From: Nocardia rhizosphaerihabitans
GTDB taxonomy: Bacteria > Actinomycetota > Actinomycetes > Mycobacteriales > Mycobacteriaceae
Direction: 5' to 3'
Length of the DNA: 64,000 bases
NCBI RefSeq assembly: GCF_014646295.1
Contig: NZ_BMNE01000002.1
Location: 560,595 to 624,594 of the forward strand
Shown here: piece after piece, positions 38,597-47,311 of the stretch
Layout of the letters: the number at the start of each line of letters is the position of its first letter
Position numbering within the stretch: position 1 is the first letter of the stretch
Notes under the pieces: model-generated
The model's input: the letters and a program-made list of their open reading frames with translations, nothing else
What the model was told of the DNA's origin: nothing
Databases searched by the model: none
Translations under genes and position numbers: made by a program

Positions 38597-39097
38597 CTAT
38601 TCACACCGGGCGAGTCGCGAAGCCCTCACCGTGGGCCGGATCGGAGCGCGATGCCGGCGCGGGGCGATCCGCTCGGGCACGGTCACGGGCCCGAGCGCGG
38701 CAATCAGCTCCCGCCGCAGGTCCGGCCCGATCAGCCGTCGATCGCGATAGGTGAGCGCCCCTTCGAGCGCCCAGAGCATCTCCAGGTTCAGGCCTTTCAC
38801 CTCGGCCGCGCGCAGCCGCCGGTAGGATTCGAGGGCGCCGAGTTCGGTGAGATCGTCCAGCGAATGCATATCGGCGTGCGCGAGCATTCGGGCGGCGGCG
38901 TGGCCGAGTTCGACGCCGCGTCCGTAGTATTCGCGAATTCGCAAGTGCGCGTCACCCCGAACGGATTCAGCCTCGCTCCATACGGCAGCACGCAAGTCGT
39001 CCGGCGGGCGTCCGCGGGGTGAGAACAAGCATTCCGCGCCGGCGAACGGTGTCACCCCGCGTTCTTCGATAGTGCTGCCGAGTTGCCCAGCGGTCAA
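38597..39097 (-). CDS. TfoX/Sxy C-terminal-domain protein with unrecognised N-terminus
   Basis: About 166 residues from a TTG start. Residues about 78-130 (MHSLDDLTELGALESYRRL, then LNLEMLWALEGAL) clearly resemble the TfoX/Sxy C-terminal helix-hairpin-helix-like domain. The N-terminal part (PFAGAECLFSPRGRPPDDLR) does not resemble the usual TfoX N-terminal domain. The C-terminus is a basic Arg/Pro tail. TfoX proteins regulate competence in Gammaproteobacteria; no such role is known to me here. The start is uncertain. Confidence 0.6.
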   Translation of the reverse strand: MTAGQLGSTIEERGVTPFAGAECLFSPRGRPPDDLRAAVWSEAESVRGDAHLRIREYYGRGVELGHAAARMLAHADMHSLDDLTELGALESYRRLRAAEVKGLNLEMLWALEGALTYRDRRLIGPDLRRELIAALGPVTVPERIAPRRHRAPIRPTVRASRLARCE

Positions 39098-39393
39098 ACG
39101 CCCCAGGTTCCAGCGTTCGGTCCAGCCCGAAGGACCGCCGCCGCATACCGGTGCAGTTTCATCCCATCCCCGACGGACCGGGCATTACCCGGGCGCTGTC
39201 TCTTCATCCCGTCAAGAAGGCCACACCTCGCGGTGAGCACGCCATCGATTTTGGCGGCTATGCGGCGGGCGGCGCGAGGGTGTCGGCTTCGGCGCGCAAC
39301 TCGGCCGCCTCGGTGGTTCGCTCCAGCTCCGACAATTGATCGGCCTGGCCCGGCAGTCTAGACATTTGGTGTCGTTTGTCTTACGTTGGAGTC
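39098..39393. other. intergenic region between the TfoX-like gene and the P450 gene
   Basis: About 300 bases. A short leftward 35-codon frame (39258-39365) is the only coding candidate. The right end must contain the P450 promoter; the two facing ATGs are only 28 bases apart. Confidence 0.4.
39258..39365 (-). CDS. possible 35-residue small protein divergent from P450
   Basis: The frame reads MSRLPGQADQLSELERTT and continues with Ala/Glu-rich helical sequence to a TAG. It has a plausible amphipathic composition, but no ribosome site before the ATG. It could be leaderless, or the tail of a decayed gene. I do not recognise it. Confidence 0.25.
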   Translation of the reverse strand: MSRLPGQADQLSELERTTEAAELRAEADTLAPPAA

Positions 39394-40632
39394 ATGAGTT
39401 CAACGACGTCTCATGCGGTTCGGTTCGAGCTTCGCTCCGGGGACACCTGGCGCGACCCCTGGTCCATGTATTCCGCACTGCGCGACCATGATCCGGTCCA
39501 TCGGGTGATTCCCGCGGGGCAGGAAACCGGCGACTTCTACGTGCTGTCCCGCCACGCCGATGTGTGGGCCGCCGCCAGGGACCCCGAGACCTTCTCCTCC
39601 GCCTCGGGGCTGACCGTGGACTATGTCGACCTGGCGGCCGCCGGCTTCGGCGCGGTCAAGCCGTTCGTCTTCATGGACCCGCCCGAGCACACCGACTTCC
39701 GTCGCCGCGTGGCACCGGGATTCACACCGCGCCAGGTGAATTCGGTGGAGCCCGCGGTGCGCAGGTTCGTCGTCGACCGCATCGAGCAGCTGCGCGAGGC
39801 GGGCGGGGGCGACATCGTCGGGGAGCTGTTCAAGCCGCTGCCCACCATGGTGGTCGCGCACTATCTCGGGGTGCCGGAACAGGATCACGGCAAGTTCGAC
39901 GAGTGGACCGAGAACATCGTCGGCGGCGCGGTCGCGGGAGCCGGCCTGGCCGCGGGCGACCAGAACGCCTTCACCGCGGTCGGTGAGCTGGTCGGCTACT
40001 TCACCGAGCTGATCGCCCGCCGCCGCGTCGAACCGGGCGACGACACCATTTCGCACCTGCTCGCCTCCGGTCTCGGCGAAGACGGCGACAACGAGGGCCT
40101 GATCGCGATCCTCGGCTTCGCGTTCACGATGATCACCGGCGGCAACGACACCACCACCGGCAACCTGGGTGGCGCGGTCCAGCTCCTCACCGCCGATCCG
40201 GACCAGCGCAGGCTGCTCATCGACGACCCGTCGCTCATCCCCGACTCCGTCGAGGAATTCCTCCGCATGACCTCCCCGGTGCAGGGCCTGGCCCGCACCA
40301 CCACCCGCGATGTCGAACTGCACGACACCACCATCCCCGCGGGTCGGCGGGTGCTGCTGCTCTACGGCTCGGCCAACCGGGACGAGCGCGAATTCGGCCC
40401 TACCGCAGCCGAACTCGACATCCGACGCGACCCCAAGCGCATCCTCACCTTCAGCCACGGCCACCACCACTGCCTCGGCGCGGCCGCCGCCCGCATGCAG
40501 GCGCGCGTCGCGCTCGAGGAACTGCTCGCCCGCTGCCCCGACTTCACCGTCGACCTCGATGCGGTGCGCTGGTCGCAGGGCAACTACGTGCGCTGGCCCG
40601 TCTCCGTGCCGTTCCAGGCTGTGGGCGCATGA
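39394..40632 (+). CDS. cytochrome P450
   Basis: A 412-residue soluble bacterial P450. The I-helix is FTMITGGNDTTTG, the ExxR motif is in VEEFLRMTSP and the heme-binding loop is FSHGHHHCLGAAAAR with Cys360. It needs ferredoxin and reductase partners, none of which are adjacent. The substrate is unknown; the sequence type is common among actinobacterial steroid/lipid hydroxylases. I chose the ATG at 39394; a TTG 18 bases upstream is possible. The TetR gene overlaps its stop by four bases and probably controls it. Confidence 0.93.
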   Translation: MSSTTSHAVRFELRSGDTWRDPWSMYSALRDHDPVHRVIPAGQETGDFYVLSRHADVWAAARDPETFSSASGLTVDYVDLAAAGFGAVKPFVFMDPPEHTDFRRRVAPGFTPRQVNSVEPAVRRFVVDRIEQLREAGGGDIVGELFKPLPTMVVAHYLGVPEQDHGKFDEWTENIVGGAVAGAGLAAGDQNAFTAVGELVGYFTELIARRRVEPGDDTISHLLASGLGEDGDNEGLIAILGFAFTMITGGNDTTTGNLGGAVQLLTADPDQRRLLIDDPSLIPDSVEEFLRMTSPVQGLARTTTRDVELHDTTIPAGRRVLLLYGSANRDEREFGPTAAELDIRRDPKRILTFSHGHHHCLGAAAARMQARVALEELLARCPDFTVDLDAVRWSQGNYVRWPVSVPFQAVGA

Positions 40633-41213
40633 GTGGCGACTGGCTGGCCACCGACCGGGCCGATCTGGCCGCCGAGCGCATCCTCGACGCGGCCGCCGAA
40701 CTGTTCGCCGAACACGGGGTGGCCGCGGTGGGGATGCGCGACATCGCCGCAGCGGCCGGGTGCTCCAGGGCGACCCTGTACCGCTACTTCGACAACCGCC
40801 ACGCCGTGCGCATCGCCTTCGTGCACCGCGAGACCCGCCGCATCGTCGCCGACCTCGCCGAACAGGTCCGCGACATCGCCGACCCCGGCGAGCGCGTCGT
40901 CGCCGCGATGCTCGGCGCCATCGCGGCAGTCCGCGCCGACCCGCTGCTCATCGCCTGGTTCCGCCCCGGCGACTCCGGCACGGCGGGCCGCATCAGCCAG
41001 GACTCCGACGTCATCGAGTCCCTCGCCGCCGCCATGTTCGCCGACGCCGACCTCAGCGACCCTGAACGCAGCCGCCTGGCCCGCTGGCTGACCCGCATCA
41101 TCGTCTCGTTCCTGGCCACCCCCGGCCGCGACGAGACCGACGAACGCGCCATGCTCCAAGAATTCGTAGCCCCGATCATCACCCGGACCGCCCCCACCTG
41201 GGCCGACCGCTGA
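40629..41213 (+). CDS. TetR-family regulator coupled to the P450
   Basis: A 194-residue TetR protein with the DNA-binding domain at about 14-60 (AERILDAAAELFAEHGVAAVGMRDIA, CSRATLYRYFDNRHAVR). The ligand domain contains WFRPGDSGTAGRISQ and WLTRIIVSFLATPGRDE, the pattern of mycobacterial regulators next to P450 genes. Its ATG overlaps the P450 stop, so both are made together, which fits autorepression relieved by the P450 substrate or product. It converges on the next gene with four bases between stops. Confidence 0.87.
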   Translation: MSGDWLATDRADLAAERILDAAAELFAEHGVAAVGMRDIAAAAGCSRATLYRYFDNRHAVRIAFVHRETRRIVADLAEQVRDIADPGERVVAAMLGAIAAVRADPLLIAWFRPGDSGTAGRISQDSDVIESLAAAMFADADLSDPERSRLARWLTRIIVSFLATPGRDETDERAMLQEFVAPIITRTAPTWADR

Positions 41214-41217
41214 CCTG

Positions 41218-41793
41218 TCAAGATCCCGGTTGTGCCTTCAGGCCGGTGTGCTCGGTGCGTGGTTCCGGCATCGCGCACACCATGCCGTCGGCCATGCCGG
41301 TCGGCTGTACGCCCAGGGCTTGGTTGAGTCGTGCCCGCTGGTTCTCCCAGGAGATGGACGCGGCCAGTTCGGTCAGCTGCGCCTTCGACAGGTGCGTGAG
41401 CAGGGTGTCGCGCAACTCGTCGATCTCGACCGCCGGCGTCGTGGTCATCGCCTCGGCGAACGCGATCACCAGTTTCTCCAGCTCGGTATAGGCGTCGCTG
41501 GTCCGGTACCGGGGCAGATCGGTGATCTGTTGCCGGGTCAGCCCGGAGGTATGCGCCATCGCCGATCCGATGTCGAGACAGAACTGGCAGGCCACCATCC
41601 CCGCCGTCTTGAGCTCGGCCAGCTCTTTGAGCCGGGGATCGAGCTTGTTGCTGAACAGCAATGCTGTCTCATAAGTCAGGGTCGCGACCCCGATCTGCGG
41701 CCGCCGCCCGAGCCATCCGGCCAGATCGCCCCGATTGCGCCGGGCTTGCCCGACTACCTTGGCGTAGCCCCTGATTCGATTGACAACCCGCAT
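41218..41793 (-). CDS. carboxymuconolactone decarboxylase (AhpD-like) family protein
   Basis: A 191-residue protein of the CMD/AhpD fold. The redox motif region is ELKTAGMVACQFCLDIGSAMA, a Cys-x-x-Cys (ACQFC) followed by Asp, and SWENQRARLNQALG ends the domain. Such proteins act as alkylhydroperoxidases or stress proteins. The ATG at 41793 has GAGG 8 bases upstream; a GTG nine bases earlier is possible. Its promoter region contains a KstR-type box shared with the divergent acyl-CoA dehydrogenase. Confidence 0.85.
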   Translation of the reverse strand: MRVVNRIRGYAKVVGQARRNRGDLAGWLGRRPQIGVATLTYETALLFSNKLDPRLKELAELKTAGMVACQFCLDIGSAMAHTSGLTRQQITDLPRYRTSDAYTELEKLVIAFAEAMTTTPAVEIDELRDTLLTHLSKAQLTELAASISWENQRARLNQALGVQPTGMADGMVCAMPEPRTEHTGLKAQPGS

Positions 41794-41867
41794 CGATAAC
41801 ACCTCTTCGTGTCGACGATTCGCTTACCCCTCAACCTACGCCGGGCGGCCGCCGAACCCCAGTCGAC

Positions 41868-41881
41868 TAGAACGTGTTCTA
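41868..41881. promoter_or_regulatory. KstR-type operator
   Basis: TAGAACGTGTTCTA is a complete inverted repeat (TAGAAC/GTTCTA around GT) and fits the KstR consensus TnnAACnnGTTnnA known from mycobacterial steroid-catabolism promoters. It lies 75 bases before the CMD-protein ATG and 42 bases before the acyl-CoA dehydrogenase ATG. Confidence 0.75.
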
Positions 41882-41922
41882 TATTTGAGGCAAAGTTCCG
41901 GCGATCCCTCGGGAGTCCAGAT

Positions 41923-43149
41923 ATGTACCAGTGGTCCGACGAAGACCTGATGTTCCGCGATGCTGTGCGCGGCTTCATCGCCAAGGAGGTCACCCCGCAC
42001 GTCGACCAGCTGGAGAGCGGCGCGCTGCCCCCGTTCGACATCATCCGCAAGCTCTACGCCACCTTCGGGCTGGACGAGATGGCGCGGGAAGGGCTCGAGA
42101 AGGCCATCGCGCGGGAAGAAGCGGGCACCACCGGGTCGGGCAAGTCGGGTGGCGGGTTCAGCGGTGCGGGCAGCATGGGCGTCATCCTCAACAGTGAGCT
42201 CGCCGGCGTCAGTCTGGGCCTGGTGGCCTCCATGGGTGTGAGCCTGGGCCTCACCGCGGGCACCATCCGCAGCCGCGGCACCCTGGCCCAGAAGAAGCGG
42301 TGGCTGCCCGAACTGGTCACCATGGCGAAGGTCGGTGCCTGGGCCATCACCGAACCCGATTCGGGGTCGGACGCGTTCGGCGGCATGAAGTCCTATGTCC
42401 GTCGGGATGGTGAGGATTACATCCTCAACGGCCGCAAGACGTTCATCACCAACGGTCCGTATGCCGACGTCACCGTCGTCTACGCCAAGCTGGACGAAGA
42501 GGACGGCACCGACCGCCGCGACCGCAAGGTGCTGACCTTCGTCCTGGACAAGGGCATGCCCGGTTTCGTCCAGAGCCCCGCGTTCAAGAAGATGGGCATG
42601 AACTCCTCGCCCACCGGCGAACTGTTCTTCGAGAATGTCCGTATCACCCCCGACCGTTTGCTCGGCGAAACCGAGAACCCGGCCAAGGGCGACGGAAAAG
42701 ACAGCGCCAAGGAATCTTTCGCGGCCGAACGCATCGGCATCGCCTCACTGGCGCTCGGCATCATCAACGAATGCCACCGCCTGTGTATCGATTACGCCAA
42801 GTCGCGCAAGTTGTGGGGCAAGGAGATCGCGCAGTTCCAGCTCATCCAGCTCAAGCTGGCCGAGATGGAGATCGCCCGGATCAATGTGCAGAACATGGTC
42901 TTCAACGCCATCGAGCGCACCGCCGCGGGTGACAAGGTCACCCTCGCCGAGGCCTCGGCGATGAAGCTCTACTCCTCCCGCGCCGCCACCGAGGTGGCGA
43001 TGGAGGCCGTCCAGCTGTTCGGCGGCAACGGCTACATGGCCGAATACAAGGTCGAACAACTCGCCCGCGACGCCAAGTCCCTGATGATCTACGCGGGCAG
43101 CAACGAAATCCAGGTCACCCACATCGCGAAGGGGCTGATCGCCGGGTAG
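41923..43149 (+). CDS. acyl-CoA dehydrogenase (FadE family)
   Basis: A 408-residue flavoprotein that should oxidise an acyl-CoA to the 2,3-enoyl-CoA. The FAD-binding segment AITEPDSGSDAFGGMK, the GRKTFITNGPYADV loop and the C-terminal QLFGGNGYMAEYKVEQLARDAK segment are characteristic. A Gly/Ser-rich GTTGSGKSGGGFSGAGS stretch follows the N-terminal helices. The ATG at 41923 has GGGAG upstream. The KstR-type box suggests induction during growth on steroids or their breakdown products, but the exact substrate is unknown. Confidence 0.92.
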   Translation: MYQWSDEDLMFRDAVRGFIAKEVTPHVDQLESGALPPFDIIRKLYATFGLDEMAREGLEKAIAREEAGTTGSGKSGGGFSGAGSMGVILNSELAGVSLGLVASMGVSLGLTAGTIRSRGTLAQKKRWLPELVTMAKVGAWAITEPDSGSDAFGGMKSYVRRDGEDYILNGRKTFITNGPYADVTVVYAKLDEEDGTDRRDRKVLTFVLDKGMPGFVQSPAFKKMGMNSSPTGELFFENVRITPDRLLGETENPAKGDGKDSAKESFAAERIGIASLALGIINECHRLCIDYAKSRKLWGKEIAQFQLIQLKLAEMEIARINVQNMVFNAIERTAAGDKVTLAEASAMKLYSSRAATEVAMEAVQLFGGNGYMAEYKVEQLARDAKSLMIYAGSNEIQVTHIAKGLIAG

Positions 43150-43195
43150 TCATCTTCAGCGGTTCGAGCAGGTAGTCCGCTCGTATACTACGAAG

Positions 43196-43648
43196 ATGCG
43201 AATCCGCCGGGATGCCGTGATCGGCGCCGTCGTCGTGGTCGCTGCTGCGGTCGTCGCGCTCGCGCCCTCGGCTTCGGCCACGCCGTCCTCCGGCGTGACC
43301 GTCGAACCGCTGGCGCAGGTCGACGTGAGCGCATTCAGCCCCTTCTCCTCGTTGCCGAGCAAGTTCACCTTCCGGCGCATCACCATCGCACCCGGGGGAT
43401 CACTCGGCTGGCACTACCACGACAGCAATGTCTTCGCGGTGGTCACCGCAGGTCAGGTGACGCGCTACGAGGCGGACTGCGTGCCGACCACGTACTCCGC
43501 GGGCCAGGGTTTGTCCGAGACTGTCGGCCCTGACCACGTCCATACCGGAAGCAACGTCGGCAACGAGCCGGCCGAGCTGTATGTCGCGTACGTCAACCGC
43601 GCGAACGAACCGCTCTTCGTGGACGCACCCGCCCCGGACTGTTCGTAG
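43196..43648 (+). CDS. secreted cupin-domain protein
   Basis: A 150-residue protein with a signal peptide (AVIGAVVVVAAAVVALAPSASA) and a single cupin barrel: PGGSLGWHYHDSNVFAVVTAGQ holds the first motif with His-x-His, and GPDHVHTGSNVGNEPAELYV the second. The His pattern suggests a bound metal. The function is unknown. It converges on the next gene with stops four bases apart. Confidence 0.82.
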   Translation: MRIRRDAVIGAVVVVAAAVVALAPSASATPSSGVTVEPLAQVDVSAFSPFSSLPSKFTFRRITIAPGGSLGWHYHDSNVFAVVTAGQVTRYEADCVPTTYSAGQGLSETVGPDHVHTGSNVGNEPAELYVAYVNRANEPLFVDAPAPDCS

Positions 43649-43651
43649 TAC

Positions 43652-44884
43652 TCAGCCGCCGAGACAGGCGCCGGCGCCACCCGCGGCGAACGTTTCCGCG
43701 CTGCAATAGGCGGCCTTCGGGTAATACGGCCCCATCGTGGTGGCCGGGTCGCTGCCGGAGTCCTGGGACGCCTGGATCGAAGAAGGATAGAACTCCGCGC
43801 TCGGGGTCATGTTCCGCAGGAACAGCACCTTGTCCACGTCGGTGCTGCCCCAGGGAATCACCGTCACGCCCGGGTCGTGGCTCGCAGGCAGGTCGGCGGG
43901 CTCGGCGACCACATAGGTGTAGTAGCCGGACTCGTCGAACGCGGTCTGGAAGTCGGCTGCGCAGGCGACAACGGGATAGGGCGAGCGCAGATCGTTCTGA
44001 CACATCGACCAGTACCGCACCTGGCTCGGATCGGTCGGCGATTGTCCCGCCCTGGTATCCGGGAAGGTCGGCGCCTTGCCCCGCACCACCAGCAGCCGCC
44101 CCGGCTGATAGCTGATGCGCGTCCCGATGTACTTGTTGTCGCCGTTCGGAAACAGCCCGGAGGTACTCGCCGGATTACCGAACGTCGCCTCGGGCGCGTT
44201 CCCAGGAAACGCGCCCGAGGCCGCCGCGGCGATCGCCCGATCGAAGGCGGCCTTGGCGACATCGGCGACCGGGCCGGTGTACGCGGCCGGATCGAAGGGC
44301 TGCGCGCACGGCTGGCTCGGCACCTCGGCGCCCGCGATCGAGAGCTTCACCTCCGGCAGCGCAACGCCGCCACTGACCGAGCCCGGGTCGGTCGGAACAT
44401 AGACACGCACGATGACGAACCCGATCGGCGTGCCCTGCCCACTCGCGACAGCCTGCAACTCGTTCCGGCTGTGATCGGCAGGCCCGTTGACCAACCTGGC
44501 ATGCCAACGCTGTCGCGCCGCAGGCAACGACGCGGCGGAGGCGTCGACGAACGGATTGGCACTACCCGCGTCGGGTGCAATCTGGTTGTCCCGCAACGTG
44601 TCCACCGTGTCGAGATCGGTCCCGTAGGTGTTCAGCGAGAAATACCGCGCGGCCGGATAGGTACCGGACAACTCGATCGAGTCCCCCGGCCCCAAGGCGT
44701 AGGGCATCATCCAATACGTCGAGTTCGCATCGGGGAACGCCACATTCAGCACCGTGCTGTTGGACATGAACCGCCACGCACACAGCGGCGAATCCGGCGG
44801 ATCCGCGGCGACGGGCCCGGCGAACCCCACCGCTATGGCCAGCACACAACCTAGGCGGACGATCAATGCCACCACCGAATGCAC
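43652..44884 (-). CDS. secreted protein of unknown function
   Basis: A 410-residue exported protein: signal peptide LGCVLAIAVGFAGPVAADP, then a beta-rich body with several Cys (SPLCAWRF, SQPCAQPF, SMCQND, VACAADF, YCSAE, GACLGG), probably disulfide-linked. ARYFSLNTYGTDLDTVD faintly recalls the DUF1214 beta-sandwich, which is inference only. I do not recognise a family with certainty. The ATG at 44884 is supported by the signal peptide. Confidence 0.7.
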   Translation of the reverse strand: MHSVVALIVRLGCVLAIAVGFAGPVAADPPDSPLCAWRFMSNSTVLNVAFPDANSTYWMMPYALGPGDSIELSGTYPAARYFSLNTYGTDLDTVDTLRDNQIAPDAGSANPFVDASAASLPAARQRWHARLVNGPADHSRNELQAVASGQGTPIGFVIVRVYVPTDPGSVSGGVALPEVKLSIAGAEVPSQPCAQPFDPAAYTGPVADVAKAAFDRAIAAAASGAFPGNAPEATFGNPASTSGLFPNGDNKYIGTRISYQPGRLLVVRGKAPTFPDTRAGQSPTDPSQVRYWSMCQNDLRSPYPVVACAADFQTAFDESGYYTYVVAEPADLPASHDPGVTVIPWGSTDVDKVLFLRNMTPSAEFYPSSIQASQDSGSDPATTMGPYYPKAAYCSAETFAAGGAGACLGG

Positions 44885-44965
44885 GATGATCCCTTCGCTG
44901 CGTCAGAGCTGTCGAAGAATCCACGCGTCCACGCCACCGCGGGCCGTCTCCCGCAGTACCATAGC

Positions 44966-45002
44966 GCCCCCACTGGGACTCGAACCCAGACCGCGCGGTT
45001 TT
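44966..45002 (-). repeat. tRNA-Leu 3'-end fragment (candidate att site, distal copy)
   Basis: A 26-base exact match to the T-arm and acceptor 3' strand of the tRNA-Leu at 49185-49261 (44966-44991 equals 49189-49214), continuing into the anticodon stem with two mismatches in 37 bases. The 5' half of a tRNA is absent. It lies in the same orientation 4.2 kb away, the geometry left by integration at a tRNA 3' end. Confidence 0.7.
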
Positions 45003-45057
45003 CGGTTCGGGACCTTTCGGTCTTCACGCTCAGTCCCGACAGATCACGAAAATGCAT

Positions 45058-45471
45058 CTACCTATTGAGATAGAACGCATTGGTCGCGGACTGGAACAGT
45101 CTCGCGCGTCTCAACAGTGCCGATCCGAGCCAGTCGAGGTGCCCATGGACGCTGGCCTCGGACCGCAAGTAGCGGCGCTCGTCGTCCGCCACGCGGGGCT
45201 CGTCCCACAACGGCTGCAGGGACGCGTCCTCCATCAGGATCCGTGATAGACCCGGAATTCCTGTGACGGATGACCCGTCGGCTTCGGCGAACGGTGCGAG
45301 ACATGAGAAGGCGCGTTCAGCTGCGTTGTATGTCTCGTCGAACGCGGCGGCGTAGGCATCGAGGTGAATCGTCACAGAGCCATCCGGCTGCGGTCGAACT
45401 CGGGTGATCGTGAACGGGTGTTTGGTCCACAGCCGGATGTCGGCCAGCGCCGTGAAGATCCGGGACTCCAA
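45058..45471 (-). CDS. hypothetical protein
   Basis: A 137-residue frame from a TTG at 45471. It has a soluble, mixed composition (DIRLWTKHPFTITRVRPQPD; SEASVHGHLDWLGSALLRR) with protein-like codon use. I do not recognise the family. The start is uncertain and an N-terminal piece may be missing. It lies just inside the tRNA-fragment end of the islet. Confidence 0.5.
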   Translation of the reverse strand: MESRIFTALADIRLWTKHPFTITRVRPQPDGSVTIHLDAYAAAFDETYNAAERAFSCLAPFAEADGSSVTGIPGLSRILMEDASLQPLWDEPRVADDERRYLRSEASVHGHLDWLGSALLRRARLFQSATNAFYLNR

Positions 45472-46000
45472 AGGACCACCGCGCGGCGTGTTCTCGTCTT
45501 GCCGAGCGGTGGCCAGAGACGTCCCGAGATGCCCGAATCTGCACAGTGCGCGCGGTGGTGGCGTCTACCGGCGGTCTTCCTGCGTGAGTGGGGTCGGGGG
45601 CCCGGAAGACTGGGCTGTTCGGCGATGATCGCGTAGCCGACATACCGAACGTCATCGGCACCACCGAAGGCCAGAAGGTTCTACTACGGCATGCTCGTCT
45701 CGGTTCTGAGCCGCCGCGACGCCGACGATGCCCGCGACTTCACCGAACAGGTCCGCACGACCCCGATCCCACCGGTCGACTGATCGTATATCTCTGTGAC
45801 GTGCGCCCCGCCTGACGTTCGGTGACCATTCACTGACCGGTAGGGGCCGGTCTCGCTGGTGCCCGGTTCGAAGTGACCAGAAGCGGTCGATGGTGCGGAC
45901 GCTTCGCTCAATTCATCCCCTGTGGGTGATGTTTCTCCCGGTGCCGACACCGACGATGGAAGCGGCCGACCCTCACCGGATCATCTGCAATGGAGGCGTA
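45472..46000. other. intergenic region without a convincing gene
   Basis: About 530 bases. A rightward frame at 45691-45783 (MLVSVLSRRDADDARDFTEQ and ten more residues) has protein-like sequence but no ribosome site, and may be the tail of a decayed gene. The right end must contain the DUF1254 promoter. No RNA gene or repeat is evident. Confidence 0.45.
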
Positions 46001-47311
46001 ATGAGCGTGTTGTCCAGCGATCTGCGAACCTTGAGCTACGAGGCGTATGTCTACCTGTACTCGCTGGTGACGATGGATGTCACTCGCCGTCAGCAGACGA
46101 ACTCCCCGGCCGGTTCAACCCCGGGCTTCGGACCGCCGAACCAGTTCCATCACATGCGCGAATTGCCTGACGTCGATTTCCGCGCGGTCGTACGCCCGAA
46201 CTTCGACACGCTGTACTCGTCGGCGTGGCTGGACCTCACCGACGGTCCGGTCCAGATTCATATTCCCGACAGTCGCGGCCGGTATTACATGATGCCGATG
46301 CTTGACGCCTGGACGGATGCGTTCGCCACACCTGGTAAGCGAACAACCGGCACCGAGGCCCAGGACTATGTCGTCGCCGGGCCGAGCTATCGCGGACAGT
46401 TACCCACCGGCATCCCGGTGATTCAGGCGCCGACCCCGATCGTGTGGGTGATCGGGCGAACTCAGGCGAACGGCCCCGACGACTACGCATCGGTCAACGA
46501 GTTCCAGGCCGGACTACAGATCACCGAACTCGGCGACCGGCCGCCATTCACGCCCGATCCGGCCCTGGTCAGCGAGATCGAACCGCTCCGCAGGGTCAAC
46601 GAGATGACCCCGACGGAGTTCTTCAGCCACGCTGCCACCGTATTGAAGACGATCCCCGCTCACCCGACCGACTTCTCCATCCTCGCCCGCATCTCGTTGC
46701 TCGGTATCGTTGTCGGCCAGGACTTCGACGCGAAACGGTTCTCCGCCGCCGAACTCGCCGAGATCGACGCGGGCGTCAGTGCGGCGCGCGCCGACCTCCT
46801 CGACGCGCGAACCACGATGATCCCGCCCACCGACGGCTGGATGAGCATCCTGTCCACCATCGGCGTCTACGGCAACGACTACTTCCGCAGGTCTGCGATC
46901 ACCCTGGTCGGGCTCGGTGCCAATACCGCCGAGGACGCGATCTACCCGCTGCTGGTTCGTGACGCCGCGGGCAACCCGCTAGTCGGCGACGACGACTATG
47001 TGCTCCACTTCGACGCCGGGAAACTGCCGCCGGTCGGGGCGTTCTGGTCGGTCACGATGTATGACCTGGAGGGCTTCCAGATCGCCAACGAACTCGACCG
47101 CTACGCCCTCGGCGACCGCGATCGGCTGAACTACAACTCCGACGGATCGCTCGACATCTACATCTCGCACAAGAACCCGGGCCCGGACCGCGAACCGAAC
47201 TGGCTGCCCGCGCCGACCGGTCCGATGGGCATCACCCTGCGCCTCTACGCGCCCGACGCCGAAGCCCTTGACGGAACCTGGACCCCGCCGCCGGTCCACA
47301 AAACGTCATGA
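46001..47311 (+). CDS. DUF1254/DUF1214-domain protein
   Basis: A 436-residue protein with the DUF1254 N-terminal domain (SYEAYVYLYSLVTMDVTRR, RPNFDTLYSSAWLDLTDGP, GRYYMMPMLDAWTDAF) and the DUF1214 C-terminal domain (GAFWSVTMYDLEGFQIAN, LDIYISHKNPG). Function is unknown; relatives are often exported or associated with lipid stress. No signal peptide is seen from this start. The ATG at 46001 has GGAGG five bases upstream. Its stop overlaps the remnant gene on the opposite strand. Confidence 0.9.
   Translation: MSVLSSDLRTLSYEAYVYLYSLVTMDVTRRQQTNSPAGSTPGFGPPNQFHHMRELPDVDFRAVVRPNFDTLYSSAWLDLTDGPVQIHIPDSRGRYYMMPMLDAWTDAFATPGKRTTGTEAQDYVVAGPSYRGQLPTGIPVIQAPTPIVWVIGRTQANGPDDYASVNEFQAGLQITELGDRPPFTPDPALVSEIEPLRRVNEMTPTEFFSHAATVLKTIPAHPTDFSILARISLLGIVVGQDFDAKRFSAAELAEIDAGVSAARADLLDARTTMIPPTDGWMSILSTIGVYGNDYFRRSAITLVGLGANTAEDAIYPLLVRDAAGNPLVGDDDYVLHFDAGKLPPVGAFWSVTMYDLEGFQIANELDRYALGDRDRLNYNSDGSLDIYISHKNPGPDREPNWLPAPTGPMGITLRLYAPDAEALDGTWTPPPVHKTS

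Noticed and set aside
39376..39394. TTG start 18 bases upstream of the P450 ATG
   Set aside because: The ATG at 39394 gives a normal P450 N-terminus, and the TTG has no better ribosome site.
44961..45045. A complete second tRNA gene
   Set aside because: Only the T-arm, acceptor 3' strand and part of the anticodon stem are present. The 5' half does not fold with them, so it is a fragment.
45691..45783. 30-codon frame MLVSVLSRRDADDARDFTEQ...
   Set aside because: It has protein-like sequence but no ribosome site. It is too short to judge and is noted only within the intergenic entry.
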